A DNA stretch of 64,000 nucleotides from Roseococcus microcysteis (GCF_014764365.1 NZ_CP061718.1:1302001-1366000); one strand, 5' to 3'; positions 45,514 through 54,849 are shown, numbered from the stretch's first letter. Numbers and translations: made by a program. Notes: a model not told the origin generated them from the sequence alone.

Positions 45514-45875
45514 TCCGCCTCGCGGCCGGCCTGTGGCTGGTCGCGGCACCCGCCCTGGCCACGGGCGGGGCGGAGGTCTTCGAGGCGCATTGCGCCTCCT
45601 GCCACGCCGCCGCCCCCGGCGCGCCGGCCGGCGCGGGGCCGAACCTCGCGGGGCTCAGCGGTCGCGCCGTGGCAGGCGATCCGGCCTTCGACTACTCCCC
45701 GGCCTTGCAAGCGGCGCGGGCCGCGGGCGAGGCCTGGGACGCGGCGCGGCTGCGGCGCTTCCTGGACGATCCGGAGGCCATGTATCCCGGCCTCTGGATG
45801 GGCGGGACCAGCCTGCGCGGTACGGCGGATGTCGCGGCGGTCGTGGCCTACCTGATGGGCGGGATCGGGAGATAA
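45510..45875 (+). CDS. Small periplasmic cytochrome c
   Basis: 121 residues from a GTG overlapping the previous stop. A signal peptide (IRLAAGLWLVAAPALATG) is followed by a class I cytochrome c: heme motif C28-A-S-C31-H32, GPNLAGLSGR, and an axial Met candidate in MYPGLWMGGTSLRG. It could carry electrons to the oxidase at 25-29 kb or serve a redox role with the propeller protein beside it. Confidence 0.88.
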   Translation: MIRLAAGLWLVAAPALATGGAEVFEAHCASCHAAAPGAPAGAGPNLAGLSGRAVAGDPAFDYSPALQAARAAGEAWDAARLRRFLDDPEAMYPGLWMGGTSLRGTADVAAVVAYLMGGIGR

Positions 45876-46546
45876 GGGCGGATCACCTTGCCGATGTGCA
45901 TCCCGGCCGCGTTCGTCCTGGGCAGGGAGGCTGTTGGGTTTCGCGCGAAGGAGGAGGCCAGGGCGCGCCTCCCTCGGCCCGCGCGCCACGATCTTTTCCT
46001 TCGCGGGGCTTTGGCCTGGGGGGTATCCTGCGGCGCGGTCGCGCTCGATGCTCATTGCGCCCCTGCGAGGCGGTGTCCGCTCACGCCCGGTCGCGCCGCC
46101 ATTCCGCGGCGAGCAGGACCCAGCTCATCATGTTGTTTTCCGTCGGCGGTCATCCGCTCGAGGACCATCTCCTGCCCCCTATGTTTGTCATGGCGGCCCA
46201 GCTTCGCGAGCTGGTAGGGTGGGGTATTCGATCATGAACAGGACCGAGCTTCTGGGCGAAGCAGAAAATTCAACCCGCCTCGAAATGAATTGAAATCTAC
46301 GGGCTCTTTTGGGGGTAATTCGTCGGCCAGAAAGACCCATACGATATTCTTTGCTTTGGCACGGGCCTGCTACGCCCGCACCGATCTTGCCCTGTCTTCT
46401 GCCAACCCCGATGCGAAGGCTTGAATGGGCTAGACTATTGCCGATAATGCCTGAAGATTTCATTTCGCGACTTGCTTCAGCGGATTTGGAGGCCAGCTTC
46501 GAACCTGGCCGGCCGCATCAGATCCTAAGCCAACAGGAAGACGCGC
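45876..46546. other. 671-bp region without a supported gene; partly AT-rich
   Basis: No ORF here looks like protein: short frames exist on both strands but have no motif or supported start. From about 46210 to 46460 the base composition is visibly richer in A and T than the surroundings, for example around 46257-46300 and 46330-46350. It holds the pirin promoter and perhaps remains of an insertion, given the IS3 relic on the far side of pirin at 47491. Confidence 0.5.
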
Positions 46547-47482
46547 ATGAGTTGGAACCCAGCCCTCGAACCGGGCTGCCCCGATGAGGTCGGGACCGAC
46601 GCGATCGAGACCCTCATCATCCCCCGGGCCCGGGACCTTGGCGGGTTCGAGGTCCGGCGCGCCCTGCCCGCGCCGAAGCGGCAGATGGTCGGGCCCTTCA
46701 TCTTCTTCGACCAGGCGGGGCCGGCCGAGCTGCTGACCGGGCAAGGCGTGGACGTGCGGCCGCATCCGCATATCGGCCTCGGCACCGTGACCTACCTGTT
46801 CAAGGGCGACTTCCACCACCGCGACAGCACGGGCGCCGACCAGGTCATCCGCCCCGGGGCGCTCAACTGGATGATAGCCGGGCGTGGCGTCACGCATTCG
46901 GAACGCACCTCCGCCGCCGCGCGGCGCGGCCCGAACAGCCTCTTCGGCATCCAGACCTGGCTCGCCCTGCCGGAAAGCCACGAGGATGTGGCACCCAGCT
47001 TCGAGCATCACGGCCAGGAGACGCTGCCCGTCATCGAGGATCGCGGCGTCTCGGTTCGGCTCATTCTCGGCCAGGCCTATGGCCAGGCGGCACCCGCGAC
47101 GATGCTCTCCGAGACCTTCTACGCGGATGTGAAGCTCGACCCGGGCAGCCGGCTGCCCCTGCCCGACAACCACGAGGACCGCGGCATCTACATCGTCGAA
47201 GGCGCGATCTCGGTGGCCGGGCAGGATTTCGAGGCGGGGCGGATGATGGTCTTCCGCCCCGGCGACCGCATCACGGTCGCGGCCGGGGAACAGGGCGCGC
47301 GACTGATGATCCTGGGCGGCGCGACCTTCAGCGGGCCGCGCTACATCTGGTGGAACTTCGTCGCCTCCTCGCGCGAGCGCATCGAGCGCGCCAAGGAGGA
47401 ATGGCGCGCGGCCAACTGGGGCCAGGGACGCTTCGACCTGCCTGCGGAGGACCGGCAGGAGCACATCCCCTTGCCGGACTGA
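46547..47482 (+). CDS. Pirin-family bicupin protein
   Basis: 311 residues. The metal ligands of the N-terminal cupin are present: His73 and His75 in RPHPHIGLGTVTY, and His117 and Glu119 in GVTHSERT. A second cupin follows with a C-terminal extension (YIWWNFVASSRERIERAKEEWRAANWGQGRF) that is typical of bacterial pirins. Some pirins have quercetinase activity or bind pyruvate dehydrogenase; the role here is unknown. Confidence 0.9.
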   Translation: MSWNPALEPGCPDEVGTDAIETLIIPRARDLGGFEVRRALPAPKRQMVGPFIFFDQAGPAELLTGQGVDVRPHPHIGLGTVTYLFKGDFHHRDSTGADQVIRPGALNWMIAGRGVTHSERTSAAARRGPNSLFGIQTWLALPESHEDVAPSFEHHGQETLPVIEDRGVSVRLILGQAYGQAAPATMLSETFYADVKLDPGSRLPLPDNHEDRGIYIVEGAISVAGQDFEAGRMMVFRPGDRITVAAGEQGARLMILGGATFSGPRYIWWNFVASSRERIERAKEEWRAANWGQGRFDLPAEDRQEHIPLPD

Positions 47483-47490
47483 GGCGCCCG

Positions 47491-47718
47491 GTGGAGGCTC
47501 GGCTGGCGGTGTTCGCCTTCATGGGAGGCTTTCACCATCCAACTAGGCCACACGCGGCCCTGGGCTGTCTTTCACCCATCGAATGCGAAGCCGGAACCAA
47601 GGCCAGGGACGAAGATCCGCACCCGATCTCCGTCCACGGAAAGGGGCCACCTCAACTCCGGTTTCACCGCAGCGGCGCAGGCAGGCATGAGCGTCCTGCC
47701 TGCCCTGCAGGGGCTTAG
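47491..47718 (+). pseudogene. IS3-family transposase (OrfB) C-terminal relic
   Basis: The frame from 47491 reads VEARLAVFAFMGGFHHPTRPHAALGCLSPIECE, a degraded version of the IS3-family OrfB ending (rVFdYIe-FYN-RRHSaLGYlSPvefE). Only about 35 meaningful codons remain; the DDE catalytic core is absent. Sequence after 47590 up to the TAG at 47716 shows nothing further. It marks an old insertion between pirin and the monooxygenase gene. Confidence 0.7.
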
Positions 47719-49334
47719 CCCGTCAGCGTGAAGCCCTCATACCCCTTCGCTGCCACGTCGGCGCAGATCTTGGCGTAATGCGCCATGCCGCCGGCATAGG
47801 GCATGAAGACACGGGGTTTGCCTGGCACGTTGGCGCCCAGATACCAGGAGCTGGACGCCTGTGGCAGCAGCGTGGCCTCGGCGGCGCGGTTCACCTCCGC
47901 GACCCACGCATCGGCCGCTTCCTCCGTCGCCTCCATGCGCGCGATGCGCTGGCCGCGGTGATGGGAGATACAATCGGCGATCCATTCGACATGCTGCTCG
48001 ATCGCCACGGGCATGTTGCACAGGACGGAGGGGCTGCCCGGTCCGGTAATGGTAAACATGTTCGGAAAGCCCGGAACCTGCAGCCCCAGATAGCTGCGCG
48101 GCCCTGCGGCCCAGGCCTCGCGCAGCGTCAGGCCGTCGCGCCCTTCGATGTTCAGGCGCAGCAGGGGGCCGGTCATGGCGTCGAAACCGGTGGCGAAGAC
48201 GATGATGTCGAGCTCGTATTCCGCCGTGGTGGTCGCGAGGCCCGTCGGCGTGATGCGCGCGATGGGGGCGGAACGCACATCCACCAGCGTCACGTTCTCC
48301 CGGTTGAAGGTCTCGAAGTAGTGGCTGTCGATCGGAGGGCGCTTGGCGGCATAGGGGTGGTCAATGTCGGCCAGCAGTTCCGCGGTGGCCGGATCCCGCA
48401 CGATGCTGCGGATCTTGCGCTTGATGAATTCCGCGGCGGTCGCATTGGCGTCGAGGCTGGAGAGCAGGTCCTTGAAGGTCGCGCGGAACTGCAGGCCGCC
48501 CTTGGCCCAGGCCTGTTCGAACAGCGCCTCGCGTTCAGCGTCATCGACATCGAGCGCCGATCGCTCGGCGATGGTGAAGGGGTGCCCGTTGGTGGTGCTG
48601 CGCATGAGGGCGCGCAATTGCTCGTAATTCGCCTTCACCCACTGCTTGAATTCGGGCGTCAGCGGCGCGTTGTGCGCGGGCACGCTGTAGTTGGCCGTGC
48701 GCTGGAACACCGTCAGGTGCTTCGCCTGCGCCGCGATGACGGGGGCCGCCTGGATGCCGGTGGAGCCAGTGCCGATCAGCCCGACGCGCTTGCCCGCGAA
48801 ATCCACCCCCGATTGCGGCCATTCGCCGGTGTGGTACCAGTCGCCCGCGAAGGTTTCGAGGCCGGGCATCTGCGGCACGTTTGCGGTCGAGAGGCAGCCC
48901 ACCGCCGTGATCAGGTAGGTGGCCTGGAAGCTTTCCCCACCCTGGGTGCCGACATGCCAGCGATTGGCGGCCGCATCATAGCGCGCGCCGGTGACGCGGG
49001 TGCCGAAGCGGATGCTGCGCCGCAGGTCCAGCCGATCCGCCACGAAGTTCATGTAGCGCATGATCTCGGGCTGCTCCGGATAGCGCTCGGACCATTCCCA
49101 CTCCTGCTGCAACTCGCGCGAGAACATGTAGCAGTAGGAATGGCTCTCGGAATCGCAGCGCGCCCCGGGATAGCGGTTCCAGTACCAGGTGCCGCCCACG
49201 CCCTCGCCCGCTTCCAGCACGATGACGTTCATCCCCAGCCGGTCACGCAGGAGGTGCAGCTGGTACATGCCGGAGAAGCCCGCGCCGATGATGACGGCAT
49301 CGAGGGCCACGGGCGAGGTCATCGTGTCGGGCAT
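47715..49334 (-). CDS. Flavin-dependent Baeyer-Villiger monooxygenase
   Basis: 539 residues. FAD Rossmann motif GAGFSG (residues 17-22), the Baeyer-Villiger fingerprint FAGDWYHTGEWP (FxGxxxHxxxWP) near residues 160-172, and the NADPH motif GTGSTG are all visible, with PGARCDSESHSY typical of cyclohexanone-monooxygenase relatives. It inserts oxygen next to a ketone to form esters or lactones. ATG 49334 is chosen because GAGGAG is 9 nt upstream; the ATG at 49343 abuts that SD. It lies 77 nt downstream of livF and may be the last gene of the Liv/SDR operon. Confidence 0.9.
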   Translation of the reverse strand: MPDTMTSPVALDAVIIGAGFSGMYQLHLLRDRLGMNVIVLEAGEGVGGTWYWNRYPGARCDSESHSYCYMFSRELQQEWEWSERYPEQPEIMRYMNFVADRLDLRRSIRFGTRVTGARYDAAANRWHVGTQGGESFQATYLITAVGCLSTANVPQMPGLETFAGDWYHTGEWPQSGVDFAGKRVGLIGTGSTGIQAAPVIAAQAKHLTVFQRTANYSVPAHNAPLTPEFKQWVKANYEQLRALMRSTTNGHPFTIAERSALDVDDAEREALFEQAWAKGGLQFRATFKDLLSSLDANATAAEFIKRKIRSIVRDPATAELLADIDHPYAAKRPPIDSHYFETFNRENVTLVDVRSAPIARITPTGLATTTAEYELDIIVFATGFDAMTGPLLRLNIEGRDGLTLREAWAAGPRSYLGLQVPGFPNMFTITGPGSPSVLCNMPVAIEQHVEWIADCISHHRGQRIARMEATEEAADAWVAEVNRAAEATLLPQASSSWYLGANVPGKPRVFMPYAGGMAHYAKICADVAAKGYEGFTLTG

Positions 49335-49411
49335 GGCGGGCATCTCCTCGAAACGCGGTGGAACCGCATGGTTTTGCCGGGGGCGCCATGCGTCAAGGGC
49401 ACGATGGCAGG

Positions 49412-50131
49412 TCAGACCTGGAGGTAGCGCGCCTGCACATCGGGGTCGGCGCGGAACTGCGCCACATCGCCGCTCCAGACGACAGCCCCCTTGTCGATCA
49501 CCGCGACGCGCGTGGCGACGGCCAGGCAGAAGCGGCTGTTCTGCTCGGCCAGGATGATGGTGGTGCCAAGCTCGCGCAGGCGACGTATCAGGGCGCCGAT
49601 CTGCTGCACGATCAGCGGCGCCAGACCCTCCGACGGCTCATCCAGCAGGAGCACGGCCGGGTTGCCCATCAGGCTGCGGGCGATGGTGAGCATCTGCTGC
49701 TCCCCGCCCGAAAGCCGGCCCGCCATGCGGGTGCGCAGCGGCTGCAGCATCGGGAACATCTCGAAGGCGCGGGCGCGGTTCCATTCGCGGCCGCCCACGC
49801 CCTCGCGTTCGGCAATCTCGAGGTTTTCCTCGACGCTGTGCTCGGGGAACACCTGCCGGTCCTCGGGAACATAGGCGATGCCGGCGCGGGCGATGCGGTA
49901 GGGCTTCTGGCCCGCCACATCCTGCCCGCGGACCATGACACGCCCGGCGCGCGGCGGCAGCAGGCCGGCGATCGCCTTGAAGGTGGTGCTCTTGCCCGCG
50001 CCGTTGCGGCCCATCAGCGCGAGGGTTTCGCCGCGCTCCACCTCCAGCTTCACGCCGAAGAGCACCTGGCTTGCGCCATAGGCGGCATCCAGCCCGTCCA
50101 CGAGAAGTTCACTCGCTCCCCTGTCGTTCAT
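49412..50131 (-). CDS. livF: Branched-chain-amino-acid-type ABC ATPase LivF
   Basis: 239 residues. Walker A GRNGAGKST, the LivF-typical AYVPEDRQVFPEHSVEENL, signature LSGGEQQMLTIARSL, Walker B AVLLLDEPSEGLAP and the VLAEQNS-type switch region (IILAEQNSRFCLAVA). Its start overlaps the livG stop by 4 nt. Part of a HAAT-class importer whose substrate may not be an amino acid. Confidence 0.92.
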   Translation of the reverse strand: MNDRGASELLVDGLDAAYGASQVLFGVKLEVERGETLALMGRNGAGKSTTFKAIAGLLPPRAGRVMVRGQDVAGQKPYRIARAGIAYVPEDRQVFPEHSVEENLEIAEREGVGGREWNRARAFEMFPMLQPLRTRMAGRLSGGEQQMLTIARSLMGNPAVLLLDEPSEGLAPLIVQQIGALIRRLRELGTTIILAEQNSRFCLAVATRVAVIDKGAVVWSGDVAQFRADPDVQARYLQV

Positions 50132-50883
50132 AGCGCGTGCTCCGCGCCGAGATAGGCTTCCACCACGGCCGGGTTGCGGCGCACCTCCTCCGGCGTTCCT
50201 TCCGCCAGGACGGCGCCATAACGCAGCACGCGGACCGATTGCGCGATCTTGAAGACGATATCCATGTCATGCTCGATGAAGATGAGCGTGAGCTTGCGCG
50301 CCTCCCAGAGCCGATAGACGCGCTCGATCATCCGCCAGCGTTCATCCGGCCCCATGCCGGCGGTGGGTTCGTCCAGCAGCAGCACCTTGGGGTTCAGCGC
50401 CAGCGCCAGCGCGATGTCGAGCAGCTTCTGGTCGCCATGGCTGAGATGCCGCGCCTCGGTGCGGGACAGATGCGTCAGGCCGCAAAGCTCCATCACCTCC
50501 TCGGCCTGGCGCTGCACGTCGGGCGGCGGAAAGGTGCTGAACAGCCCGGCGGTGCGCCCGGCATGGGCCATCATCGCAGCCGCCAGGCTGTCCCGGACCG
50601 GAAAGCTCGGAAAGAGGTTCGCCACCTGGAAGGCGCGGCCGATGCCGCGCCGGACGATGTCGCGCCGGTCCAGCCCGGTGATCTCGGCGCCGTCCAGCAG
50701 CACGCGCCCCGCGGTCACCGGCAGCTTGCCGGTGATGAGGTGGAACAGCGTGGTCTTGCCCGCACCATTGGGGCCGATGATGGCGGAGAGCGTGCCGGGC
50801 TCGAAGGCCAGCGTCACGTCATCGGTGGCGACCACGCCGCCGAAGCTCTTGCGCAAGCCCTGCAGTTCCAGGCGCCCGCTCAT
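50128..50883 (-). CDS. livG: Branched-chain-amino-acid-type ABC ATPase LivG
   Basis: 251 residues. Walker A GPNGAGKTT, LivG-typical GIGRAFQVANLFPSFPVRDSLAAA, signature region LSHGDQKLLDIALALA (the variant S-H-G-D-Q of this family) and Walker B VLLLDEPTAGMGPDE, with IEHDMDIVF. It overlaps the SDR gene upstream and livF downstream by 4 nt each. Confidence 0.92.
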   Translation of the reverse strand: MSGRLELQGLRKSFGGVVATDDVTLAFEPGTLSAIIGPNGAGKTTLFHLITGKLPVTAGRVLLDGAEITGLDRRDIVRRGIGRAFQVANLFPSFPVRDSLAAAMMAHAGRTAGLFSTFPPPDVQRQAEEVMELCGLTHLSRTEARHLSHGDQKLLDIALALALNPKVLLLDEPTAGMGPDERWRMIERVYRLWEARKLTLIFIEHDMDIVFKIAQSVRVLRYGAVLAEGTPEEVRRNPAVVEAYLGAEHAL

Positions 50884-51668
50884 GGAAGGTTGCCCCGCGC
50901 CGGCGGCAGCCCGCCATAGGTGGCCCAGGAGCCCGCGACCAGCCAGCCCGCATCCACCGGCAGGTTGATGCCGGTGATGCAGCGTGCCGCGTCCGAAGCC
51001 AGGAAGCAGACGGCCTCCGCGATGTCCTCCGGCGTCACCATGCGGCCCAGTGCGCTGCTGCCCTCCAGCAGGGCCGGGTCGCGCTCACCCGCCGCGATGG
51101 CCTGGGCCAGGGCCGGGGTCAGCGTGAAGCCGGGCGAGACGGCGTTCACGCGCACGCCCGACCGGCCCCATTCGGCGGCCAGGCAGCGCGTCATCTCGAT
51201 CACCGCGGCCTTGGCCGGCGAATAGGCGTGCAGCGGCATGGAGCGCTCGCCCGCGATGGAGGCGATGGTGATGATCGCACCTCCCCCGCGCCGGGCCATG
51301 CGCGCACCGAAGGCCACGGCGGAGTTCCAGGTGCCGATCTGGTCGATCCGCACCACCTCCTCCACCTCGGCCTCGGTCAGGGCCTCGGCCCGCAGCGGGC
51401 GTTGCAGCACGCCGGCCGAGGTGACGAGGATGTCCACCGGGCCCATGCGCGCCTCGATCTCGGCGGCCGCGTCCTCGTTGTCGGCGCGGCGGCCAACATC
51501 CAGCGCCACGGCCGTCCCCCCGACCTCCGCGGCGAGCGTCGCGGCGCGGGCGATGTCACGGTCGGTCACCACCACCTGTGCGCCACGTCCGGCCAGCATG
51601 CGGGCGCAGGCGGCGCCGATGCCGCTCGCCCCCCCGGTGATGACGGCGATGCGCCCGGCGAAACTCAT
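50880..51668 (-). CDS. Short-chain dehydrogenase/reductase
   Basis: 262 residues. Cofactor motif TGGASGIG near residues 11-18, NxAG-like TSAGV, and the catalytic Ser-Tyr-Lys set in IASIAGERSMPLHAYSPAKAA (Tyr and Lys spaced YxxxK). It ends with the C-terminal GITGINLPVDAGW segment. It is embedded between livM and livG with 4-nt overlaps on both sides, so it must act on the imported compound or its product. Together with the Baeyer-Villiger enzyme this suggests an alcohol-ketone-ester route. Confidence 0.9.
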   Translation of the reverse strand: MSFAGRIAVITGGASGIGAACARMLAGRGAQVVVTDRDIARAATLAAEVGGTAVALDVGRRADNEDAAAEIEARMGPVDILVTSAGVLQRPLRAEALTEAEVEEVVRIDQIGTWNSAVAFGARMARRGGGAIITIASIAGERSMPLHAYSPAKAAVIEMTRCLAAEWGRSGVRVNAVSPGFTLTPALAQAIAAGERDPALLEGSSALGRMVTPEDIAEAVCFLASDAARCITGINLPVDAGWLVAGSWATYGGLPPARGNLP

Positions 51669-52621
51669 GGCTGGCTCCCCTTGCGCGCACGCCAGTGCTC
51701 GAACGCGAAATCCAGCAGCCCCTTGCGCAGCCCCAGCACGATGATGAGCAGGATGATGCCGAGGAACAGGCCGTGGTGCTCGGTCACCGCCGTGATCCAG
51801 TCATTCAGCATCAGGAAGATCGCGGCGCCGACGAGCGGGCCCAGGAAGACCGACACGCCCCCCAGCATGATCATGAAGATCGCCTCGCCCGACGTGGTCC
51901 AGAAGGCGAAGGAGGGGAAGGCGCCGGAGACATAGAGGCTCATCAGCACGCCCGCGAGGCCGGCGAAGCTGCCCGCGATGACAAAGGCCGCCAGGCGGTA
52001 GCGGAAGACGGACAGCCCGAGGAAGGCCGCGCGGTCCGGATTGTCGCGCAGCATGCGCAGCGCGGCGCCGAAGGGCGAGCGCAGGATCTGGCGCAGCGCG
52101 ACCGCCGAGGCCACCAGGCAGAACAGGCTGAACGCGGCCAGATGGTCCTGCCGCGCAAGATCGACGCCCAGGAAGGGCGGCTTGGGAATGCCGCCCATCA
52201 GCCCCTGGTCGCCCCCCGTCAGTCCGATCCAGGAGAGGATGAGCGAATGCAGCAGCATCTGGAAGGCAAGGGTGAGGAAGGCGAAGTAGATCTCGGAGAG
52301 CCTTACGCAGAGCGCGCCGATGATCAGTGCCAGCAGCGCCGTCATCGCCACGGCGGCCATGATGGCGGCGGGCACGGACCAGGCGCCGGTCTGCATCAGC
52401 AGGCCGAAGCTGTACGCTCCCATGCCGAAATAGGCCGCATGCCCGAAGGAGACGAGGCCGGCGCTGCCGATCAGCAGGTTGAGCGAGAGTGCCAGCAGGC
52501 CGAAGGTGGCGAAGCGGATGGCGAAGTCCACCAGCCCCGCGGAACGCAGCCCGGTGAATTCCAGCAGGATGAACACGAGCAGGACGGCGAGTGCGATCGC
52601 GCTGTCTCGGCCAAAGCCCAT
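51665..52621 (-). CDS. livM: Branched-chain-amino-acid-type ABC permease LivM
   Basis: 318 residues, about ten helices. Family segments include LSLNLLIGSAGLVSFGHAAYFGMGAYSFGLL, LRDNPDRAAFLGLSVFRYRLAAFVIAGSFAGLAGVL and MIMLGGVSVFLGPLVGAAIF. The stop overlaps the SDR start, and the start overlaps the livH stop by one base. Confidence 0.92.
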   Translation of the reverse strand: MGFGRDSAIALAVLLVFILLEFTGLRSAGLVDFAIRFATFGLLALSLNLLIGSAGLVSFGHAAYFGMGAYSFGLLMQTGAWSVPAAIMAAVAMTALLALIIGALCVRLSEIYFAFLTLAFQMLLHSLILSWIGLTGGDQGLMGGIPKPPFLGVDLARQDHLAAFSLFCLVASAVALRQILRSPFGAALRMLRDNPDRAAFLGLSVFRYRLAAFVIAGSFAGLAGVLMSLYVSGAFPSFAFWTTSGEAIFMIMLGGVSVFLGPLVGAAIFLMLNDWITAVTEHHGLFLGIILLIIVLGLRKGLLDFAFEHWRARKGSQP

Positions 52622-53520
52622 CAGCCGCGCCTCCCGCCCAGGCCGCTGGGCCGGAGGATCAGCACGAGGGCCATGATGACGAACATCGCTCCCTCCACGA
52701 AGAGCGGGAAGCCAATGGAGCCGAAGGAGCGCGTGAGGCCGAGGATGAGCGAGGCCGCCAGCGCGCCGCCGATCGAGCCCATGCCGCCGATGACGGTGAC
52801 GATGAAGCTCTCGATCAGGATGGAGACGCCCGCCCCCGGCACGACCGAGCGGATGGGCGCGGAGAGTGCCCCCGCCGCCCCCGCCAACCCCGCGCCGATC
52901 GCGAAGACCGCCGCGTAGACCACGGTGGTGTTGATGCCGAGCGCCCCCACCATGCCAGGATTGACCGCCGCCGCACGCACGATGCGGCCAAACCGCGTGC
53001 GGCTCATGCCATAGGACAGCGCCACGGCGATCAGCGCGGTGATGCCGAAGAGGATCGCGTAGAAATAGGGCACCACCCCGCCGCCGATGATGAAGGGCGG
53101 ATGCAGGAAGGCCGGCGGCACGCCCATGTTCCGGAAGTCCGCCCCCCAGATGATCTTTACCACGTCATCCAGGATGAGGATGATGGCGTAGCAGACCAGC
53201 AGCTGCATCAGCACGTCCTGGCCATAGATGCGGCTGAGCAGGAAGCGCTCGAAGAACAGGCCGAGCAGGGCGGCACCCAGCGTGCCCGCCAGCACGGCGA
53301 TGGCGAAGCTCCCCGTCGGGCCATAGGCGGCCAGCGCGAAATAGGCGCCCATCATGTAGAGCGAGCCGTGGGCGAAGTTGACCAGGCCCAGCACGCCGAA
53401 GATCAGCGTCAGCCCCGACGCGACCAGGAACAGCAGCATCCCGATCGTGAGCCCCGCCGCCAGCTGCGTGACGACACAGGACATGGAGGAGACGCATTCG
53501 GCGAGTTCGGTGAGTTCCAT
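52621..53520 (-). CDS. livH: Branched-chain-amino-acid-type ABC permease LivH
   Basis: 299 residues from ATG 53520. Family segments are ASGLTLIFGVLGLVNFAHGSLYMMGAYFA, RIVRAAAVNPGMVGALGINTTVVYAAVFAIGAGLAGAAGAL and GGMGSIGGALAASLILG. An in-frame ATG at 53559 would add 13 unlikely residues before the hydrophobic region. Confidence 0.92.
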   Translation of the reverse strand: MELTELAECVSSMSCVVTQLAAGLTIGMLLFLVASGLTLIFGVLGLVNFAHGSLYMMGAYFALAAYGPTGSFAIAVLAGTLGAALLGLFFERFLLSRIYGQDVLMQLLVCYAIILILDDVVKIIWGADFRNMGVPPAFLHPPFIIGGGVVPYFYAILFGITALIAVALSYGMSRTRFGRIVRAAAVNPGMVGALGINTTVVYAAVFAIGAGLAGAAGALSAPIRSVVPGAGVSILIESFIVTVIGGMGSIGGALAASLILGLTRSFGSIGFPLFVEGAMFVIMALVLILRPSGLGGRRG

Positions 53521-53547
53521 CGGGGGCTTTCGCGCGGAGGGATGCAG

Positions 53548-53571
53548 GGGTGCGGCCACGCGGCCGCACCC
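53548..53571 (-). other. Strong intercistronic hairpin between binding protein and livH
   Basis: GGGTGCGGCC (53548-53557) pairs perfectly with GGCCGCACCC (53562-53571) over a 4-nt loop. It sits in the 69-nt gap after the binding-protein gene. Such hairpins commonly protect the upstream mRNA and reduce read-through, giving excess binding protein over permease. Confidence 0.6.
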
Positions 53572-53589
53572 GGTCAGGCGGTGGTACGC

Positions 53590-54849
53590 TCAGCCCCAGC
53601 CCTTGCCGCGCTTCCACTCGGCCTCGAGGCGCCGGATCGTCGCCCAGTCGGCCTTCTGCATGTTCTCCACGAAGGGGTCGGCGCTGATCGTCGTGCCCCA
53701 GCCGATGGCATAGTCCACAAGGGTCTGGTCTTCCGCGCGCATGGTGACCGTGCCTTCGGCGCCGAAGGGGCTTTCTATGGTCATCCCCTTCAGCTTGGCC
53801 GCGACCTCGCGCGGGTTGGTGCCGCCCACCTGGCGCAGCGCCGTGGTCAGCAGCCGCACGGCGGTGGCCGATTGCCAGGACCAGTTGGTGGGGAAGGTGT
53901 TGAAGCGGCGGTTGTATTCCGTGGCGAAGGCGAGGTTGCCCGGCACCGGTGGGAAGTTGCGCAGGTAGCGATTGCCCGAATGCACCCCGCGCGGCAGGTT
54001 CCGCACCTGCTGCAGCGTCGTGTAGTCGGCCATGTTCACGGCGAAGAGCTGCGACTGCGCGAAGAGGCCGAAGATCGAGGCCTGTTCGACGAAGGTGACC
54101 AGATCACCGGCCCAGAGGCAGGAATAGACCGCCTGCGGGCGCCCCTGGTTGAGGCGGGTGATGTTCTCGGTGTAGTCGGCCTGGAACAGGCGGGGCCAGG
54201 TCTCGCCGGTGATCTGGATGTCGGCGTTGAAGCCGCGGGCGAATTCCACGAATTCAGCGGTGGTGTCGCGGCCATAGGCGTAGTCGGGCGAGATGGTCAT
54301 CCAGCGGCGCAGATTGCGGCTTCGGGCCACGCTGGCGGCGTAGTAGCCGCCGGCGATGGAATCATGGATGCCCTGTCGCGCGACCCGGAAGGCATTCCAG
54401 AAGCGCTGGCGTGGATCGGCCGTCAGCGAGGAGGTCTCGGAGTTGATGTGCAGCGTGACGGTGCCCGTCTCGCGCACCACCTCATGAATGGCGAAGCCGC
54501 CGGATGAGGGTTCGGCATCGAACAGGAACTCCACGGCGTCGCTGCTGATCATCTCGCGCGCGAGGCGCGCGGCTTCGGCAGGCACACCGCGGCTGTCGCG
54601 CACGATGAGTTCGATGGGGCGGCCATCGAGGCCACCGGAAGCGTTGAAGGCATCCACCTCGATCTGCATGGCGTTGCGCGAGGAGATGCCCAGCTGCGCG
54701 ACGCGACCCGACAGGATGGTCGGCACGCCGATCTTGATGGGCTGGCGGGCCTGCGTGAAGCCGATGTTCGGAAAGCCGGTGATGGCGGCGGCGGTGCCGG
54801 CGCCTATGAGGCGGCGCCGATGTAAGCCCGCGGGCTTGCTGGTGGACAT
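53590..54849 (-). CDS. HAAT-type ABC substrate-binding protein (LivK/amide-binding-like)
   Basis: 419 residues, first gene of the operon. A signal region (HRRRLIGAGTAAAITGFPNIGFTQA) is followed by a type I periplasmic binding fold: IKIGVPTILSGRVAQLGISSRNAMQIEVDAFNASGGLDGRPIELIVRDSRG, then ISPDYAYGRDTTAEFVEFARG. The ligand cannot be named. Co-transcription with an SDR and proximity to a Baeyer-Villiger enzyme argue for something other than leucine. The 214-bp region upstream to the next gene holds the promoter. Confidence 0.9.
   Translation of the reverse strand: MSTSKPAGLHRRRLIGAGTAAAITGFPNIGFTQARQPIKIGVPTILSGRVAQLGISSRNAMQIEVDAFNASGGLDGRPIELIVRDSRGVPAEAARLAREMISSDAVEFLFDAEPSSGGFAIHEVVRETGTVTLHINSETSSLTADPRQRFWNAFRVARQGIHDSIAGGYYAASVARSRNLRRWMTISPDYAYGRDTTAEFVEFARGFNADIQITGETWPRLFQADYTENITRLNQGRPQAVYSCLWAGDLVTFVEQASIFGLFAQSQLFAVNMADYTTLQQVRNLPRGVHSGNRYLRNFPPVPGNLAFATEYNRRFNTFPTNWSWQSATAVRLLTTALRQVGGTNPREVAAKLKGMTIESPFGAEGTVTMRAEDQTLVDYAIGWGTTISADPFVENMQKADWATIRRLEAEWKRGKGWG

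Noticed and set aside
45888-46463. Small ORFs in the gap before pirin
   Set aside because: No start support, motif or codon pattern; overlapping frames on both strands are equally long.
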